Shown piece after piece: positions 8,837 through 19,676 of a DNA stretch of 64,000 nt; position 1 is the first letter of the stretch, and every line of letters starts with the position of its first letter. The position numbers and the translations under genes were made by a program. This stretch comes from Sphingomonas hylomeconis (GTDB lineage: Bacteria; Pseudomonadota; Alphaproteobacteria; Sphingomonadales; Sphingomonadaceae). Under the pieces are notes generated by a model. It searched no databases. It was not told the DNA's origin and worked only from the letters and a program-made list of their open reading frames with translations. The stretch lies in assembly GCF_025370105.1 (NCBI RefSeq), contig NZ_JANQBK010000004.1, positions 62,001 to 126,000 of the forward strand, given 5' to 3'.

Positions 8837-10771
8837 TCAGACCGTCACCTGTTCGCCCAGTTCCAGCACCTTGCCCGGCGGGATCTTGAAGAAATCGGTC
8901 GGGTCGCTCGCGTTGCGCTGCAGGAACATGAACAGCTGGTCCTGCCATAGCGGCATGCCCTCGTTGGCCGATGCCTTGAGCGTGTTGCGGCCGATGAAAT
9001 AGCTCGTCTTGGCCGGGTTCAGCGTCTTCTTGTGCGCCGCCGCCTGCAGCCCGAGATCGGCTGGGACGTCGGGCGTCTCCATGAAGCCGTAGGTCAGCGT
9101 GACGATCGCGAAATTGGCATCGACCTTCTCCATCTTCACGCGATCGGCGTCCGCTGCGACCGGGCGATCGGTGGTGCGGATGCTGACCACCAGGTTGCGC
9201 TCGTGCAGCACCTTGTTGTGCTTGAGATTGTGCAGCAGCGCACCCGGCGCGTTGTGCGGGTTGGCGGTGAGGAACACTGCGGTGCCCTCGACGCGCTCCG
9301 GCGGCCGCCGCTCGAGCGCCGCCGCCAGATCGGCCAGCGGCACGCTCTGCCGCTCTTCGAAGGAACGCACGATTCCGCGCCCGCGCACCCAGGTATAGAC
9401 CAGCAGCCCGATCAGCGCCGCCACCACCAGCGGCACCCAGCCGCCCTCCACCACGCGCAGGATGTTCGCGCCGAAAAACACGCTGTCGAGCGCGAGGAAC
9501 GGCAGGATCACCGCCAGCGCCAGCGGGCGGCTCCAGTGCCAGCGATGCCGCACGACGATATAGGCGAGCAGGGTGGTCACCACCATCGTGCCGGTCACCG
9601 CGATGCCGTACGCCGCGGCCATCGCCGAGGACGAGCGGAATTGCGTGACAAGCACCAGCACGCCGGTCAGCAGCAGCCAGTTGATCGCCGGAAGATAGAT
9701 CTGCCCGGCATGATGCGCCGAGGTCTGGCGGATGCGCAGCCGCGGCAGCAGCCCCAGCTGGATCGCCTGCTGGGTCAGCGAATAGGCGCCGGTGATCACG
9801 GCCTGGCTGGCGATCACCGTCGCGAGCAGCGACAGACCGACCAGCCAGGGCCGCAGCGCGTCCGGCGCCATCAGGAAGAACCAGTCCTGATTGACGAACG
9901 TCGCGCCGCTGGTCTCCGCCGCCTCCAGCGCGGCGAGCGCGAACGCGCCCTGCCCGAGATAGTTGAGCGACAGCGCCGGAAACACCAGAACGAACCAGCC
10001 GAGCCGGATCGGTGCGCGCCCGAAATGCCCCATGTCCGCGGTCAGCGCCTCGGCACCGGTCACCGTCAGGAACACTGCGCCGAGCACGAACAACCCGGTC
10101 ACGCCATGGTTGAAGAGGAACAGCACGCCATAATGCGGCGAAAAGACGCGCAGGATCGAAGGCTCGTCGGCGATGTGCCACAGCCCGAGGCCGCCGATCG
10201 CCACGAACCACAGCACGCAGACCGGCCCGAACAGCGCCGAGATCCGCGCCGTGCCGCGCGCCTGGACCATGAACAAGGCGACCAGGATGACGATCGTCAG
10301 CAGCAGGATGCCGCGCTGGTCGATCGCCTGTTCGAGACCGGGAATCGTCTTCAGCCCCTCGACCGCGGACAGCACCGACAGCGCCGGCGTGATGATCGCA
10401 TCGCCGTAGAACAGCGACGCGCCGCTCGCGCCCAGCACGATCGCGACCAGCGAGCGCTTGCCGAGCGCGCGTCGCGCCAGCGCGGTCAGCGCGAGGACGC
10501 CGCCTTCACCCTGATTGTCCGCGCGCATCAGGAACACGACATATTTGAGCGTCACGACGATGATCAGCGACCATAAAGCCAGGCTCAGCACACCGAGGAT
10601 TTCGGCGGCGTCGATCCCGCCCTCCTTGGTCTGGCCCAGCGCTTCGCGGAATGCGTAGAGTGGGCTGGTGCCGATATCGCCGAACACCACGCCGATCGCG
10701 CCGACCGTTAGCGCCAGCAAGGCGGGGTGTGGCAGCGCGACCTGCCCGGGCGGTTGAGCGACGGATGACAT
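8837..10771 (-). CDS. kup: low-affinity potassium uptake protein Kup
   Basis: A 644-residue inner-membrane protein of the usual Kup length. The N-terminal two thirds hold about 12 hydrophobic segments, and the signature GVVFGDIGTSPLYAFREA near residues 26-43 is the family hallmark. The C-terminal ~200 residues are cytoplasmic. Kup imports K+ with protons, mainly in acid or at low turgor. The ATG at 10771 is supported by the immediate fit to the family N-terminus. No c-di-AMP riboswitch or other leader structure was apparent upstream. It lies inside the dispersed ligase-associated repair set but has no evident link with it. Confidence 0.95.
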   Translation of the reverse strand: MSSVAQPPGQVALPHPALLALTVGAIGVVFGDIGTSPLYAFREALGQTKEGGIDAAEILGVLSLALWSLIIVVTLKYVVFLMRADNQGEGGVLALTALARRALGKRSLVAIVLGASGASLFYGDAIITPALSVLSAVEGLKTIPGLEQAIDQRGILLLTIVILVALFMVQARGTARISALFGPVCVLWFVAIGGLGLWHIADEPSILRVFSPHYGVLFLFNHGVTGLFVLGAVFLTVTGAEALTADMGHFGRAPIRLGWFVLVFPALSLNYLGQGAFALAALEAAETSGATFVNQDWFFLMAPDALRPWLVGLSLLATVIASQAVITGAYSLTQQAIQLGLLPRLRIRQTSAHHAGQIYLPAINWLLLTGVLVLVTQFRSSSAMAAAYGIAVTGTMVVTTLLAYIVVRHRWHWSRPLALAVILPFLALDSVFFGANILRVVEGGWVPLVVAALIGLLVYTWVRGRGIVRSFEERQSVPLADLAAALERRPPERVEGTAVFLTANPHNAPGALLHNLKHNKVLHERNLVVSIRTTDRPVAADADRVKMEKVDANFAIVTLTYGFMETPDVPADLGLQAAAHKKTLNPAKTSYFIGRNTLKASANEGMPLWQDQLFMFLQRNASDPTDFFKIPPGKVLELGEQVTV

Positions 10772-10908
10772 GGGCGTTTGGCCTGTGGTGAAGCAGCGCG
10801 CGCTCTACGCCCGTTGCAGTGCAGCGCAAGGGAATAGATCATGCGGCGATAGCGCGTATCCCATACTGAACCATTGATCCCGGCCCGGTGCCGCGGCATA
10901 GCCGGTCC

Positions 10909-11568
10909 ATGGTTCCCTTTTCGTTCGCCGGCCACTCCCTCTGCGCCTTGCCGCAAGGCGCCTTATACTGGCCGGCACGCAGGGCATTGCTGGTCGCCGA
11001 CCTGCATTTCGAAAAGGCCAGCTGGTTCGCCGGCCGCGGCCAGATGCTGCCGCCCTATGACACGCTCGCCACGCTCGCCGATCTCACCGCGCTGGTCGCG
11101 GCGACCGGCGCCGAGGAGGTCTGGTGCCTGGGCGACAGCTTCCACGATTCCGCGGGCTGCGATCGCCTGCCTGCCCAGGCGCAGGACATGCTGCGCACGC
11201 TGACCGGCAGTACGCGCTGGGTGTGGATCACCGGCAACCACGATCCGCGCATCGATCGCTGCGGCGGCGAGGTGCTGGACGAAGCGGTGGTCGACGGGCT
11301 GGTGCTGCGCCACGAAGCCGACCGCCAGGAGCCGCGCCCCGAACTGTCCGGCCATTTCCATCCCAAGCTGCGCGTTCGCGTGCGCGGCCGCCTGGTCTCG
11401 CGCCGCTGCTTCGTGATGACGCCGACCAAGATGATCTTCCCGGCGTTCGGATCGCTGACCGGCGGGCTGGATGCCGGCCACCCCGAGATCGTTCGCGCGG
11501 TGGGCGGCGGCGCACAGGCGGTGATCGCGGTGGAGGATCGGCTGCTGAGGTTTGCGCTGGCGGCCTGA
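10909..11568 (+). CDS. pdeM: ligase-associated DNA damage response endonuclease PdeM
   Basis: A 219-residue calcineurin-like phosphoesterase. The metal-binding motifs are in order: LLVADLHFEK, LGDSFHD, ITGNHDPR and SGHFHPK, which match the PdeM family that accompanies the ligase-associated exonuclease and helicase. I chose ATG 10909 (MVPFSFAGHS) because family members begin this way; an ATG at 10888 would add seven residues. It is divergent from kup. It is separated from the other ligase-associated genes by about 4.7 kb of unrelated genes, and its partner ATP-dependent ligase is not in the window. Confidence 0.88.
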   Translation: MVPFSFAGHSLCALPQGALYWPARRALLVADLHFEKASWFAGRGQMLPPYDTLATLADLTALVAATGAEEVWCLGDSFHDSAGCDRLPAQAQDMLRTLTGSTRWVWITGNHDPRIDRCGGEVLDEAVVDGLVLRHEADRQEPRPELSGHFHPKLRVRVRGRLVSRRCFVMTPTKMIFPAFGSLTGGLDAGHPEIVRAVGGGAQAVIAVEDRLLRFALAA

Positions 11569-11590
11569 GATGATCGCCACCCGCTACCTA

Positions 11591-11681
11591 CCGTCATCCC
11601 GGACTTGATGCGGGATCCATCGCGCCGCAATGGGCGGTTGCCAAGGGGCGAGATGGACCCTGAACCAAGTTCAGGGTGACG
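11591..11681. repeat. intergenic palindromic repeat, copy 3
   Basis: CCGTCATCCCGGAC opens and CAGGGTGACG closes the element, with inner dyads CCCGGACTTGATGCGGGATC and GGACCCTGAACCAAGTTCAGG. It lies between the convergent pdeM and msrA stops, the same kind of position as copy 2. Confidence 0.85.
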
Positions 11682-11697
11682 CCACTTTGGGGACCAG

Positions 11698-12345
11698 TTA
11701 CCGCGCCAGCGTCGGGAAGCCGGCCTTGAACGCCGCGACCTTCGGCTTGTCCCACATCACGATATAGGGATGCCGCGGGTTCCGGTCGAAGAAGTTCTGG
11801 TGATAGGCCTCGGCCGGGAAGAAGGCGCCCGATTCCAGCCGGGTCACGATCGGCTTGGGAAACACCCTGGCCTGGCCCAGCTGGGCGATATAGGCCGCGG
11901 CCACCGCCTTTTGCTGCGCGCTCTGCGGGAAGATCGCCGAACGATAGCTCGGGCCCGTGTCCGGCCCCTGCCGGTTGAGCTCGGTCGGGTTGTGCGCGAT
12001 CGAGAAATAGACGCGCAGCAACGTGCCGTAGCTCACCTGCTGCGGGTCATAGACCAGCTTCACCGCTTCGGCATGGCCGGTCTGCTCGGTGCTGACCGCA
12101 TCGTAATTGGCCGTCGCCCTGGTCCCGCCGGCATAGCCCGCGGTGACCGCCTTGACGCCCTTCACGCGCTCGAACACCGCTTCCAGCCCCCAGAAGCAGC
12201 CACCGGCGAAGATCGCGGTCTGCAGCCCCGGCGCCTTGGGCACGTCGAGCTTGGCGGCGGGAATCGGCACGGCGCGTTCGGCCTGTGCGATGCCGCAGGC
12301 GGACAAGGTGGCGGCAAGGACCGCCGCGGCGATGAGCTTGTTCAT
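11698..12345 (-). CDS. msrA: peptide-methionine (S)-S-oxide reductase MsrA, exported
   Basis: A 215-residue protein with the MsrA active site GGCFWG (catalytic Cys50) and the conserved GYAGG and GHAEAVKLVYDP blocks. It reduces methionine-S-sulfoxide in damaged proteins. The N-terminus (from ATG 12345) is a lipoprotein-type signal, MNKLIAAAVLAATLSAC with the lipobox cysteine at residue 17, so this copy probably acts in the periplasm rather than the cytosol. The longer in-frame start at 12390 would hide the signal. An intergenic repeat follows the gene. Confidence 0.93.
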   Translation of the reverse strand: MNKLIAAAVLAATLSACGIAQAERAVPIPAAKLDVPKAPGLQTAIFAGGCFWGLEAVFERVKGVKAVTAGYAGGTRATANYDAVSTEQTGHAEAVKLVYDPQQVSYGTLLRVYFSIAHNPTELNRQGPDTGPSYRSAIFPQSAQQKAVAAAYIAQLGQARVFPKPIVTRLESGAFFPAEAYHQNFFDRNPRHPYIVMWDKPKVAAFKAGFPTLAR

Positions 12346-12439
12346 GGGCACGGCCTCTACAGGAGCGACGCCGGATACGCTGGCGTCCACGTGACACGAA
12401 TATAGTAAGGCGGATCGACGACCGCCAGATGCCGGGGGC

Positions 12440-12577
12440 TTAGCGGACCGGCTGCGTGGTGGTGGCGAACGGGCTGGTGACGGTGTCGGCCGGGGTCAGC
12501 GTGACCATGCCGAGCGCGCCGAGCGCGAAGCCGGCGGCGAACTGCCAGAGGAAGCTGGATTTGATGATACCGCGCAT
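12440..12577 (-). CDS. 45-residue single-span membrane protein, unknown
   Basis: A short ORF beginning at ATG 12577 with a strong ribosome-binding site (AAAGGA eight bases upstream). The product starts MRGIIKSSFLWQFAAGFALG, then has a hydrophobic stretch (about residues 10-29, with a GxxxG-like GFALGALG), and ends in a Thr-rich polar tail (TSPFATTTQPVR). The strong ribosome-binding site and the clear membrane segment are why I treat this as real. I do not recognise a family. It lies 94 bases upstream of msrA on the same strand, so the two could share a transcript. Confidence 0.55.
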   Translation of the reverse strand: MRGIIKSSFLWQFAAGFALGALGMVTLTPADTVTSPFATTTQPVR

Positions 12578-12818
12578 GATGTGATCCTTTGCGGCCCCCG
12601 CATTGCGTGCGCGGCGGCCATGAAACCTGTCGCCGCTGCAGATCGACCCTCGACCTGCAACCGACAATAGCGTTTTACGAAACCCTCGGTTGACCGCGCC
12701 TGAAGCGCGCGTTCATCGCGGGGATAGGTTGGCGAGGGCCGACGTCTCCCCGGCGGAGGCCGGCCGCCGCGCGGCACCCTATCGAATTAGCGGCCCCGGC
12801 CTGCGACGGGGCGACGCG

Positions 12819-14051
<1,233 letters not shown>

Positions 14052-15830
14052 CTATAGACGCGGGGGCGATCCATTCGCAACCGCAACAATCGCCGGAAAC
14101 GTCCCGCGCAGCGCGTTGCCGAGTAGGAAGCCGTTGCTCAGGTCGCCGGGCACCAGATCCGCCTCGATCGCCGCGCCGGTGGCAAGCAGTTCGGCGCGCA
14201 GCACGCCGGGCAGCAGCCCGCGCGACAGCGGCGGGGTCAGCAGCACGCCATCGCGCGGCACGAAGATGTTCGTATAGCTGCCTTCGGTGAGGAATCCCTC
14301 GGCGTCGACGAACACCACTTCGTCGCGGCCCGCGGCGCGGCGCGCCGTATCGTAGAACGCCCGATCGCTGGTCTTGTGACGCAGGCGGAAATCGTCGCTG
14401 GCGACTGGCAGCGGGACGATCGCCACCTCGAGCGGCGCGGTGATCGCCGGCGGCAGCGGCGCGACCTCGATCGCGACCACGCCGCTGCGCGCGAGCAGCA
14501 GGCGCAGGCGCCGGCCGGCGCGCAGCCGGAAGGTCGCCGCCTGCAGCTCGTTGCGCACGGCATGGCGGTCGAACGCGAAACCGAACAGTTCGGCGCTCGC
14601 CTTCAGCCGCGCGAGATGCCGTTCGAGCTGCAGCACGCCGATCTCGGGGTCGAACGCCATCGTCTCGATCAGGTCGAAGCCGGTCTGCCCGGCGGTCAGG
14701 AAGGCACCCTTGGCCAGTGTCTCGTCCCATTCCTCGGCGGCGCGCGAATCGGCCACGATGCCTCCTCCTGCACCGAACGTGGCATGAGCGTCACCGTTCC
14801 GAATCGTCAGCGTGCGAATCGCTACGTTGAACAGCGCGCTCCGACCCGCCGGGCCATCGCCGTCGATCCGCCCGATCGACCCGGTATAGGCGCCGCGCGG
14901 GGTGCGCTCGATCGCGCCGAGCGCCTGCATCGCGCGAATCTTCGGCGCGCCGGTGATCGATCCGCACGGGAACAATGCGGCCAGCACGTCGATCGCGTCC
15001 TTTCCCGGCGCGAGCGTCGCGGTGACGGTCGAGACCATCTGGTGCACCGTCGGATAGGCTTCGATCTCGAACAGGCTCGGCACGGCGACGCTGCCGGGCG
15101 CGGCGATGCGCGACAGATCGTTGCGCATCAGATCGACGATCATCAGATTCTCCGCGCGCTGCTTTGTGTCGCTGGCGAGCGCCATGGCGAGGGCCTGGTC
15201 TTCCGCGGGCGTGGCGCCGCGCCGCGCCGTTCCCTTCATCGGCCGGCAGGTCAGCTCCCCCTGCTCCAGCCCGAAGAACAGTTCGGGCGACAGCGACAGC
15301 AACGCCTCCTGCCCGGTCCACACGACCGCACCGTAGCCGGCCTTCGCGCGCTGGCGCAGCTGCGCATAGAGCGCAAGCGGGTTGCCGGCGATCGCACAGG
15401 TCGCACGGTAGGTCAGATTGGCCTGGTAGAGATCCCCCGCCGCGATCAGATCGAGCACCGCGGCCAGTTGCGCGTCATACGCCGCACGGCTGACCAAGGG
15501 TACCGGCGCGCCGATCCACGCCCCCGCCGGGTCGGGCAGCAGATCGCCGACGTCCGCCACCGTCTCGTACCCATCGAACACGCCGAACCACAGCAGCGGC
15601 CCGCCCGGCGCCGCCCCGCCGACCGCCGGCTCCAGCCCCGCCCCCGCCTCATAGGCCAGGAATCCAGCGAGCGACGCGCCAGCCACATCGCGCATCGCCG
15701 CCAGCGCCGCGCCGACCTCATCGGTCCGCGACGCCGTGATGATGCGCCGCGGATCGCGGTACAGCCGCGCCCCCGCGCCGCCCGCGCGGGCGTCGTCGAG
15801 CAGGACGAAAGGGAGATCGAGCGCAAGCAT
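14052..15830 (-). CDS. pabB-pabC: fused aminodeoxychorismate synthase component I / 4-amino-4-deoxychorismate lyase
   Basis: A 592-residue two-domain enzyme for 4-aminobenzoate and hence folate synthesis. The N-terminal ~380 residues are chorismate-binding PabB, with MKGTARRG and CGSITGAPKIRAMQ. The C-terminal ~200 residues are a class IV PLP lyase (PabC), beginning LIETMAFDPEIGVLQLERH and including EGSYTNIF. The fusion puts both steps, amination of chorismate and release of pyruvate, in a single polypeptide; the glutaminase PabA is not in the window. I chose ATG 15830 (MLALDLPFVLLDDA), a typical start for this family; an upstream TTG at 15884 is open but weaker. Confidence 0.9.
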   Translation of the reverse strand: MLALDLPFVLLDDARAGGAGARLYRDPRRIITASRTDEVGAALAAMRDVAGASLAGFLAYEAGAGLEPAVGGAAPGGPLLWFGVFDGYETVADVGDLLPDPAGAWIGAPVPLVSRAAYDAQLAAVLDLIAAGDLYQANLTYRATCAIAGNPLALYAQLRQRAKAGYGAVVWTGQEALLSLSPELFFGLEQGELTCRPMKGTARRGATPAEDQALAMALASDTKQRAENLMIVDLMRNDLSRIAAPGSVAVPSLFEIEAYPTVHQMVSTVTATLAPGKDAIDVLAALFPCGSITGAPKIRAMQALGAIERTPRGAYTGSIGRIDGDGPAGRSALFNVAIRTLTIRNGDAHATFGAGGGIVADSRAAEEWDETLAKGAFLTAGQTGFDLIETMAFDPEIGVLQLERHLARLKASAELFGFAFDRHAVRNELQAATFRLRAGRRLRLLLARSGVVAIEVAPLPPAITAPLEVAIVPLPVASDDFRLRHKTSDRAFYDTARRAAGRDEVVFVDAEGFLTEGSYTNIFVPRDGVLLTPPLSRGLLPGVLRAELLATGAAIEADLVPGDLSNGFLLGNALRGTFPAIVAVANGSPPRL

Positions 15831-15910
15831 GCCGCGACCGAGATGCAATGCGGCGTGCGCCACGGCAAGCGAAGGTTGCCGCAATAGCGCCGCGCGCCTA
15901 TTTCGCGGTC

Positions 15911-16570
15911 ATGGCACATCCTCCCTTGCGCGCTGCAATCATCCCCGTCACGCCGCTGCAGCAAAACTGCACGCTGCTGTGGTGCACCGAAACGATGCGC
16001 GGCGCGTTCGTCGATCCCGGCGGCGATCTGCCCAAGCTGACCGCCGCTGCCGCACAACACGGCGTGACGATCGAGAAGATCATCCTGACACACGGCCATT
16101 TCGATCATTGCGGCGAGGCCAAGCCGCTCGCCGAGCAGTTGGCGGTGCCGATCGAGGGCCCGCACGAGGCCGATCTGTTCCTGCTCGAAACGCTCGCCGA
16201 GGATGGCGCCCGCTTCGGCATCATGGGCGGCAAGGCCTTCGTCCCCGATCGCTGGCTGGTCGAAGGCGACATGGTGACCGTCGGCAAGCTCAAGCTCGAC
16301 GTGTACGAAACGCCTGGCCACACGCCGGGCCACGTCATCTTCCATCACCGCGAATCGAAACTCGCTTTGGTCGGCGACGTGCTTTTCCAGGGCTCGGTCG
16401 GCCGCACCGATTTTCCGCGCAGCAACCATGCCGATTTGGTCGAATCGATCGTCACCAAGCTCTGGCCACTGGGCGACGACACCACTTTCCTGCCCGGCCA
16501 TGGGCCGACCAGCACGTTCGGCCATGAACGGCAGTACAATCCGTTCGTCGGCGCAGGCGCCACGGGGTAG
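15911..16570 (+). CDS. MBL-fold hydrolase, glyoxalase II-like
   Basis: A 219-residue metallo-beta-lactamase-fold enzyme with the dinuclear metal motif THGHFDH (His61, His63, Asp65, His66), the GHTPGH block, and FPGHGPTS near the end. It most resembles the short YcbL/GloB-like hydrolases that cleave thioesters such as S-lactoylglutathione, without the full C-terminal helical domain of classical glyoxalase II. The start is ATG 15911; an in-frame ATG at 15848 would overlap the divergent pabB-pabC start. An intergenic palindromic repeat follows the stop. Confidence 0.87.
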   Translation: MAHPPLRAAIIPVTPLQQNCTLLWCTETMRGAFVDPGGDLPKLTAAAAQHGVTIEKIILTHGHFDHCGEAKPLAEQLAVPIEGPHEADLFLLETLAEDGARFGIMGGKAFVPDRWLVEGDMVTVGKLKLDVYETPGHTPGHVIFHHRESKLALVGDVLFQGSVGRTDFPRSNHADLVESIVTKLWPLGDDTTFLPGHGPTSTFGHERQYNPFVGAGATG

Positions 16571-16587
16571 GCGCGCGCTCCATACCT

Positions 16588-16695
16588 CCGTCATCCCGAA
16601 CTTGGTCCGGGATCCAAAGTGCCGCACTGGCGGCACTCACGCCTCTAAGCCCGGCCTAGCCGCCCGCTGGATCCCGGACCAAGTCCGGGATGACG
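16588..16695. repeat. intergenic palindromic repeat, copy 4
   Basis: Arms CCGTCATCCCGAACTTGGTC and CCAAGTCCGGGATGACG face each other, with GGATCCA and TGGATCC at the inner ends. It lies between the MBL hydrolase and the convergent MAPEG gene. Confidence 0.85.
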
Positions 16696-16711
16696 AGAAG
16701 GGCGGCGGACC

Positions 16712-17152
16712 TCATCCTGCCGCCGGAACCGCCTCGACCGCGCCGTGCGGCGCACCATAATAAGCGATCAGCGGCAGCGCGATGGCATAGCCGCCCAGGC
16801 CGAGCAGCAGCACGAAGGTGATCAGGATGCCGATCATCCGGCCGCCCTTCATCCCGTCCATGCCCAGCGCATGCAGCGCGCGCGCCACCAGAAAGAGGAT
16901 TGCCGCGATCCACAGCCAGGTCGACGTGCCGGTGGTGAATTCCAGCACCGCGATCAGCGCGACGATGAACGGCGCATATTCGGTATAATTGGCCTGCGCG
17001 CGCATCCGCGCGATCAGCGCCGCATCGCCGCCATCGCCGATGTCGATCCTCGCCTTGCTGCGCACCCAACCCGTGCGCAGCCCCAGCCACAAGGCGATAA
17101 ACGCCGCGCCGCCGGTGGTCGCCAAGGTGATCGGTAAAGTGATGGTCGGCAT
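16712..17152 (-). CDS. MAPEG family membrane protein
   Basis: A 146-residue protein with four hydrophobic segments (about residues 8-24, 60-77, 80-96 and 105-127). The blocks [19 protein letters not shown] and [14 protein letters not shown] match the MAPEG family (membrane-associated proteins in eicosanoid and glutathione metabolism), whose bacterial YecN-like members are mostly uncharacterised. A strong GGGGGAA ribosome-binding site precedes the ATG at 17152, so I rejected an upstream start at 17165. It diverges from the rpmF operon. Confidence 0.9.
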   Translation of the reverse strand: MPTITLPITLATTGGAAFIALWLGLRTGWVRSKARIDIGDGGDAALIARMRAQANYTEYAPFIVALIAVLEFTTGTSTWLWIAAILFLVARALHALGMDGMKGGRMIGILITFVLLLGLGGYAIALPLIAYYGAPHGAVEAVPAAG

Positions 17153-17205
17153 GATATTCCCCCAAAAGATGTCGTCTCGCTTACCCTGCCGATTGCCGCA
17201 GCGGC

Positions 17206-17233
17206 TTGCAACGCCGGTAGGAATCGCTATAGG
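17206..17233 (+). promoter_or_regulatory. candidate housekeeping promoter of the rpmF operon
   Basis: TTGCAA (17206-17211) and TATAGG (17228-17233) are separated by 16 bases, close to -35/-10 consensus for the main sigma factor. This lies about 120 bases before the rpmF start. Prediction only. Confidence 0.4.
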
Positions 17234-17353
17234 CGCAACGCTTCGCGACGTGTCCGGCCGCTGGTGCCACTGCGGCCGACTTCATGTCGGTTGCGTGGAA
17301 CCCTCGAACGGGTCGGCGCAATGTACACCGATCAAGCACAAGGTTTCGCCGAA

Positions 17354-17533
17354 ATGGCCGTCCCCAAAAGAAAAACCACGCCGTCCAAGCGCGGCATGCG
17401 TCGTTCACACGATTCGCTGACCGTCGCGTCGTTCCAGGAATGCCCGAATTGCGGCGAGCTGAAGCGCCCGCACAATCTGTGCGCGTCGTGCGGCCACTAT
17501 AACGGCCGCGAGATCATCTCGGTCGAAGGCTGA
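17354..17533 (+). CDS. rpmF: 50S ribosomal protein L32
   Basis: A 59-residue ribosomal protein starting [20 protein letters not shown], the classic L32 N-terminus. It keeps both zinc-binding CxxC pairs (CPNC and CASC). The ATG at 17354 fits the family exactly; the open frame upstream is not coding. It heads the conserved rpmF-plsX-fabH-ihfA-merR run, coupling ribosome and lipid synthesis genes as in most alphaproteobacteria. The gap to plsX is 23 bases. Confidence 0.97.
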   Translation: MAVPKRKTTPSKRGMRRSHDSLTVASFQECPNCGELKRPHNLCASCGHYNGREIISVEG

Positions 17534-17556
17534 GTCAGCACAGGAACGGAATCGAC

Positions 17557-18615
17557 GTGACTGACAGTTCCCGGATTGCCGTCGATGCGATGGGCGGCGA
17601 CAAGGGGCTTGCGGTCATGCTGGCCGGGGTCGCGCGCGCACGCCGCAACTTCCCGGATATGGGCTTCATCCTCGTCGGGGATGAGGCGCAGATCCGCGAA
17701 GGGCTGCAGTCGCATCCCAATCTGAGCGCCAATTCCGAGATCGTACACGCCCCCGAGGTGGTCGGCTCTAGCGATAAGGCCGGCCAGGCGCTGCGCCGCG
17801 CCAAGAAGACTTCGATGGGCATCGCGATCGATCTGGTCAAACAGGGTCGCGCCGGCGCCGCCGTGTCGTCTGGCAATACCGGCGCGCTGATGGCGATGGC
17901 CAAGCTCAGCTTGCGCATGCTGCCCGGAATCGATCGCCCCGCGCTCGCCGCGATGTTGCCCACGCTTGGCGACAACGACGTTGTGGTGCTCGATCTCGGC
18001 GCCAATACCGAGTGCGATACGCGCAATCTCGTGCAGTTCGCGGTGATGGGCGCGGCCTATGCCCGCACCAATCTCGATCTTGCCTCGCCGCGAGTCGCGT
18101 TGCTCAACATCGGCAGCGAGGACCAGAAGGGTACCGACGAGATTCGCGATGCGGCGCAGGCGTTGAAGGCCGCGACGCATCTGCCGATGACCTTCACCGG
18201 CTATATCGAGGGCGACAAGCTGTCGCGCGGCGATGTCGACGTGATCGTCTGCGACGGCTTTTCCGGCAACATCGCGCTGAAGACCGCCGAGGGCACTGCG
18301 CGCTTCGTCGCCGATCTGCTCAAGCGGGCATTCAGCTCGTCGATCCGCTCGAAGATCGGCTTCCTGATCTCCAAGCCGGCGACCGAATTGCTGCGCCACC
18401 ATCTCGATCCCAATGTGCACAACGGCGCGGTCTTCCTGGGCCTCAACGGCATCGTGGTGAAGAGCCATGGCGGCGCCACCGAACTCGGTGTGGCCACGGC
18501 GATCGCCGCCGCCGCCAAGATGGTACGCGACGATCTGACGCGCCGGATCAGCGAGGATCTCGGCAATTTCGAAGCGGAAGCAGGTATGTTGATTCCTAAG
18601 GCGTCCGGCCTGTGA
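17557..18615 (+). CDS. plsX: phosphate acyltransferase PlsX
   Basis: A 352-residue enzyme that converts acyl-ACP and phosphate to acyl-phosphate, feeding PlsY in phosphatidic acid synthesis. Hallmarks are [11 protein letters not shown] at the N-terminus, [12 protein letters not shown], and [17 protein letters not shown]. The start is a GTG at 17557, preceded by a purine-rich AGGAACGGA. Its TGA overlaps the GTG of fabH (GTGA). The next enzyme of the pathway, PlsY, is encoded in this window at 40844-41449, away from the operon. Confidence 0.96.
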   Translation: MTDSSRIAVDAMGGDKGLAVMLAGVARARRNFPDMGFILVGDEAQIREGLQSHPNLSANSEIVHAPEVVGSSDKAGQALRRAKKTSMGIAIDLVKQGRAGAAVSSGNTGALMAMAKLSLRMLPGIDRPALAAMLPTLGDNDVVVLDLGANTECDTRNLVQFAVMGAAYARTNLDLASPRVALLNIGSEDQKGTDEIRDAAQALKAATHLPMTFTGYIEGDKLSRGDVDVIVCDGFSGNIALKTAEGTARFVADLLKRAFSSSIRSKIGFLISKPATELLRHHLDPNVHNGAVFLGLNGIVVKSHGGATELGVATAIAAAAKMVRDDLTRRISEDLGNFEAEAGMLIPKASGL

Positions 18616-19580
18616 TTCGCAGCGTCATCATCGGCACCGGCTCGGCACTGCCGGCGCGCCGTGTCTCCAATGCCGAGCTCGCCGAAACCGTCGACACGAC
18701 CGACGAATGGATCGTCGAGCGCACCGGCATCCGCTTCCGCCATATCGCCGGCCCCGACGAAACCACCGCGACGCTCGCGGCGGACGCGTGCAAGGCCGCG
18801 CTCGGCGCCGCGGGCAAGTCTGCGCAGGAGGTCGACCTGATCGTGCTGGCCACTGCCACGCCCGACCAGACGTTCCCGGCCAGCGCGACCAAGGTCCAGG
18901 CGATGCTCGGGATCGACGATTGCGTCGCCTTCGATGTCGCCGCGGTCTGCTCGGGCTTTCTCTATGCGCTGCAGGTCGCCGACAGCATGATCCGCGCTGG
19001 CGCGTACCGCTGCGCGCTGGTGATCGGTGCCGAGACGTTCAGCCGCATCCTCGATTGGGAGGATCGCACCACCTGCGTGCTGTTCGGCGATGGCGCCGGC
19101 GCTGTCCTTTTGGAAGCGCAGGAAAGCGCGGACAGCGACGGTCGCGGCATCCTCGCGACCAAGCTGCACGCCGACGGGCGGCACAACGAACTGCTCTATG
19201 TCGATGGCGGCCCCTCCACCACCGGCACGGTCGGCAAGGTGCGGATGAAGGGCCGCGAGGTCTTCCGCCATGCGGTGGTCAATCTCGCCAGCGTGATGGG
19301 CGAGTCGCTCGCCATTGCCGGGCTCGGTGCTGAGCAGGTCGATTGGGTCGTGCCGCACCAGGCCAATGCCCGTATCCTCGATGCCACGGCGCGCAAGCTC
19401 GGGCTGGCGCCGGGCAAGGTCGTGGTTACCGTCGATCAGCATGCCAATACTTCCGCAGCCTCCGTGCCGCTCGCACTGGATACCGCGGTGCGCGACGGGC
19501 GCATCAAGCCCGGGCAGCTGATCGTGCTGGAAGCCATGGGCGGCGGCTTCACCTGGGGCGCCAGCGTCGTCCGCTTCTGA
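18612..19580 (+). CDS. fabH: 3-oxoacyl-ACP synthase III FabH
   Basis: A 322-residue ketoacyl synthase that starts type II fatty acid synthesis by condensing an acyl-CoA with malonyl-ACP. The Cys-His-Asn triad is visible: Cys113 in [11 protein letters not shown], the histidine in VPHQANARI and the asparagine in [12 protein letters not shown]. It is translationally coupled to plsX through a GTGA overlap. Length is normal for FabH. Confidence 0.96.
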   Translation: MIRSVIIGTGSALPARRVSNAELAETVDTTDEWIVERTGIRFRHIAGPDETTATLAADACKAALGAAGKSAQEVDLIVLATATPDQTFPASATKVQAMLGIDDCVAFDVAAVCSGFLYALQVADSMIRAGAYRCALVIGAETFSRILDWEDRTTCVLFGDGAGAVLLEAQESADSDGRGILATKLHADGRHNELLYVDGGPSTTGTVGKVRMKGREVFRHAVVNLASVMGESLAIAGLGAEQVDWVVPHQANARILDATARKLGLAPGKVVVTVDQHANTSAASVPLALDTAVRDGRIKPGQLIVLEAMGGGFTWGASVVRF

Positions 19581-19676
19581 TTGAGTCGGCAGGCATGCTG
19601 CCACCAAGGTACTTCACGACAAGGCCATGAATGTGTTAGGCAGTTTCTCTGCCACGTTCGTGAAGAAGGGGAGCGC

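Noticed and set aside
12793..12812. Hairpin GCCCCG/CGGGGC downstream of the aspartate aminotransferase gene
   Set aside because: Only six base pairs with an eight-base loop and no T-run; too weak to call a terminator.
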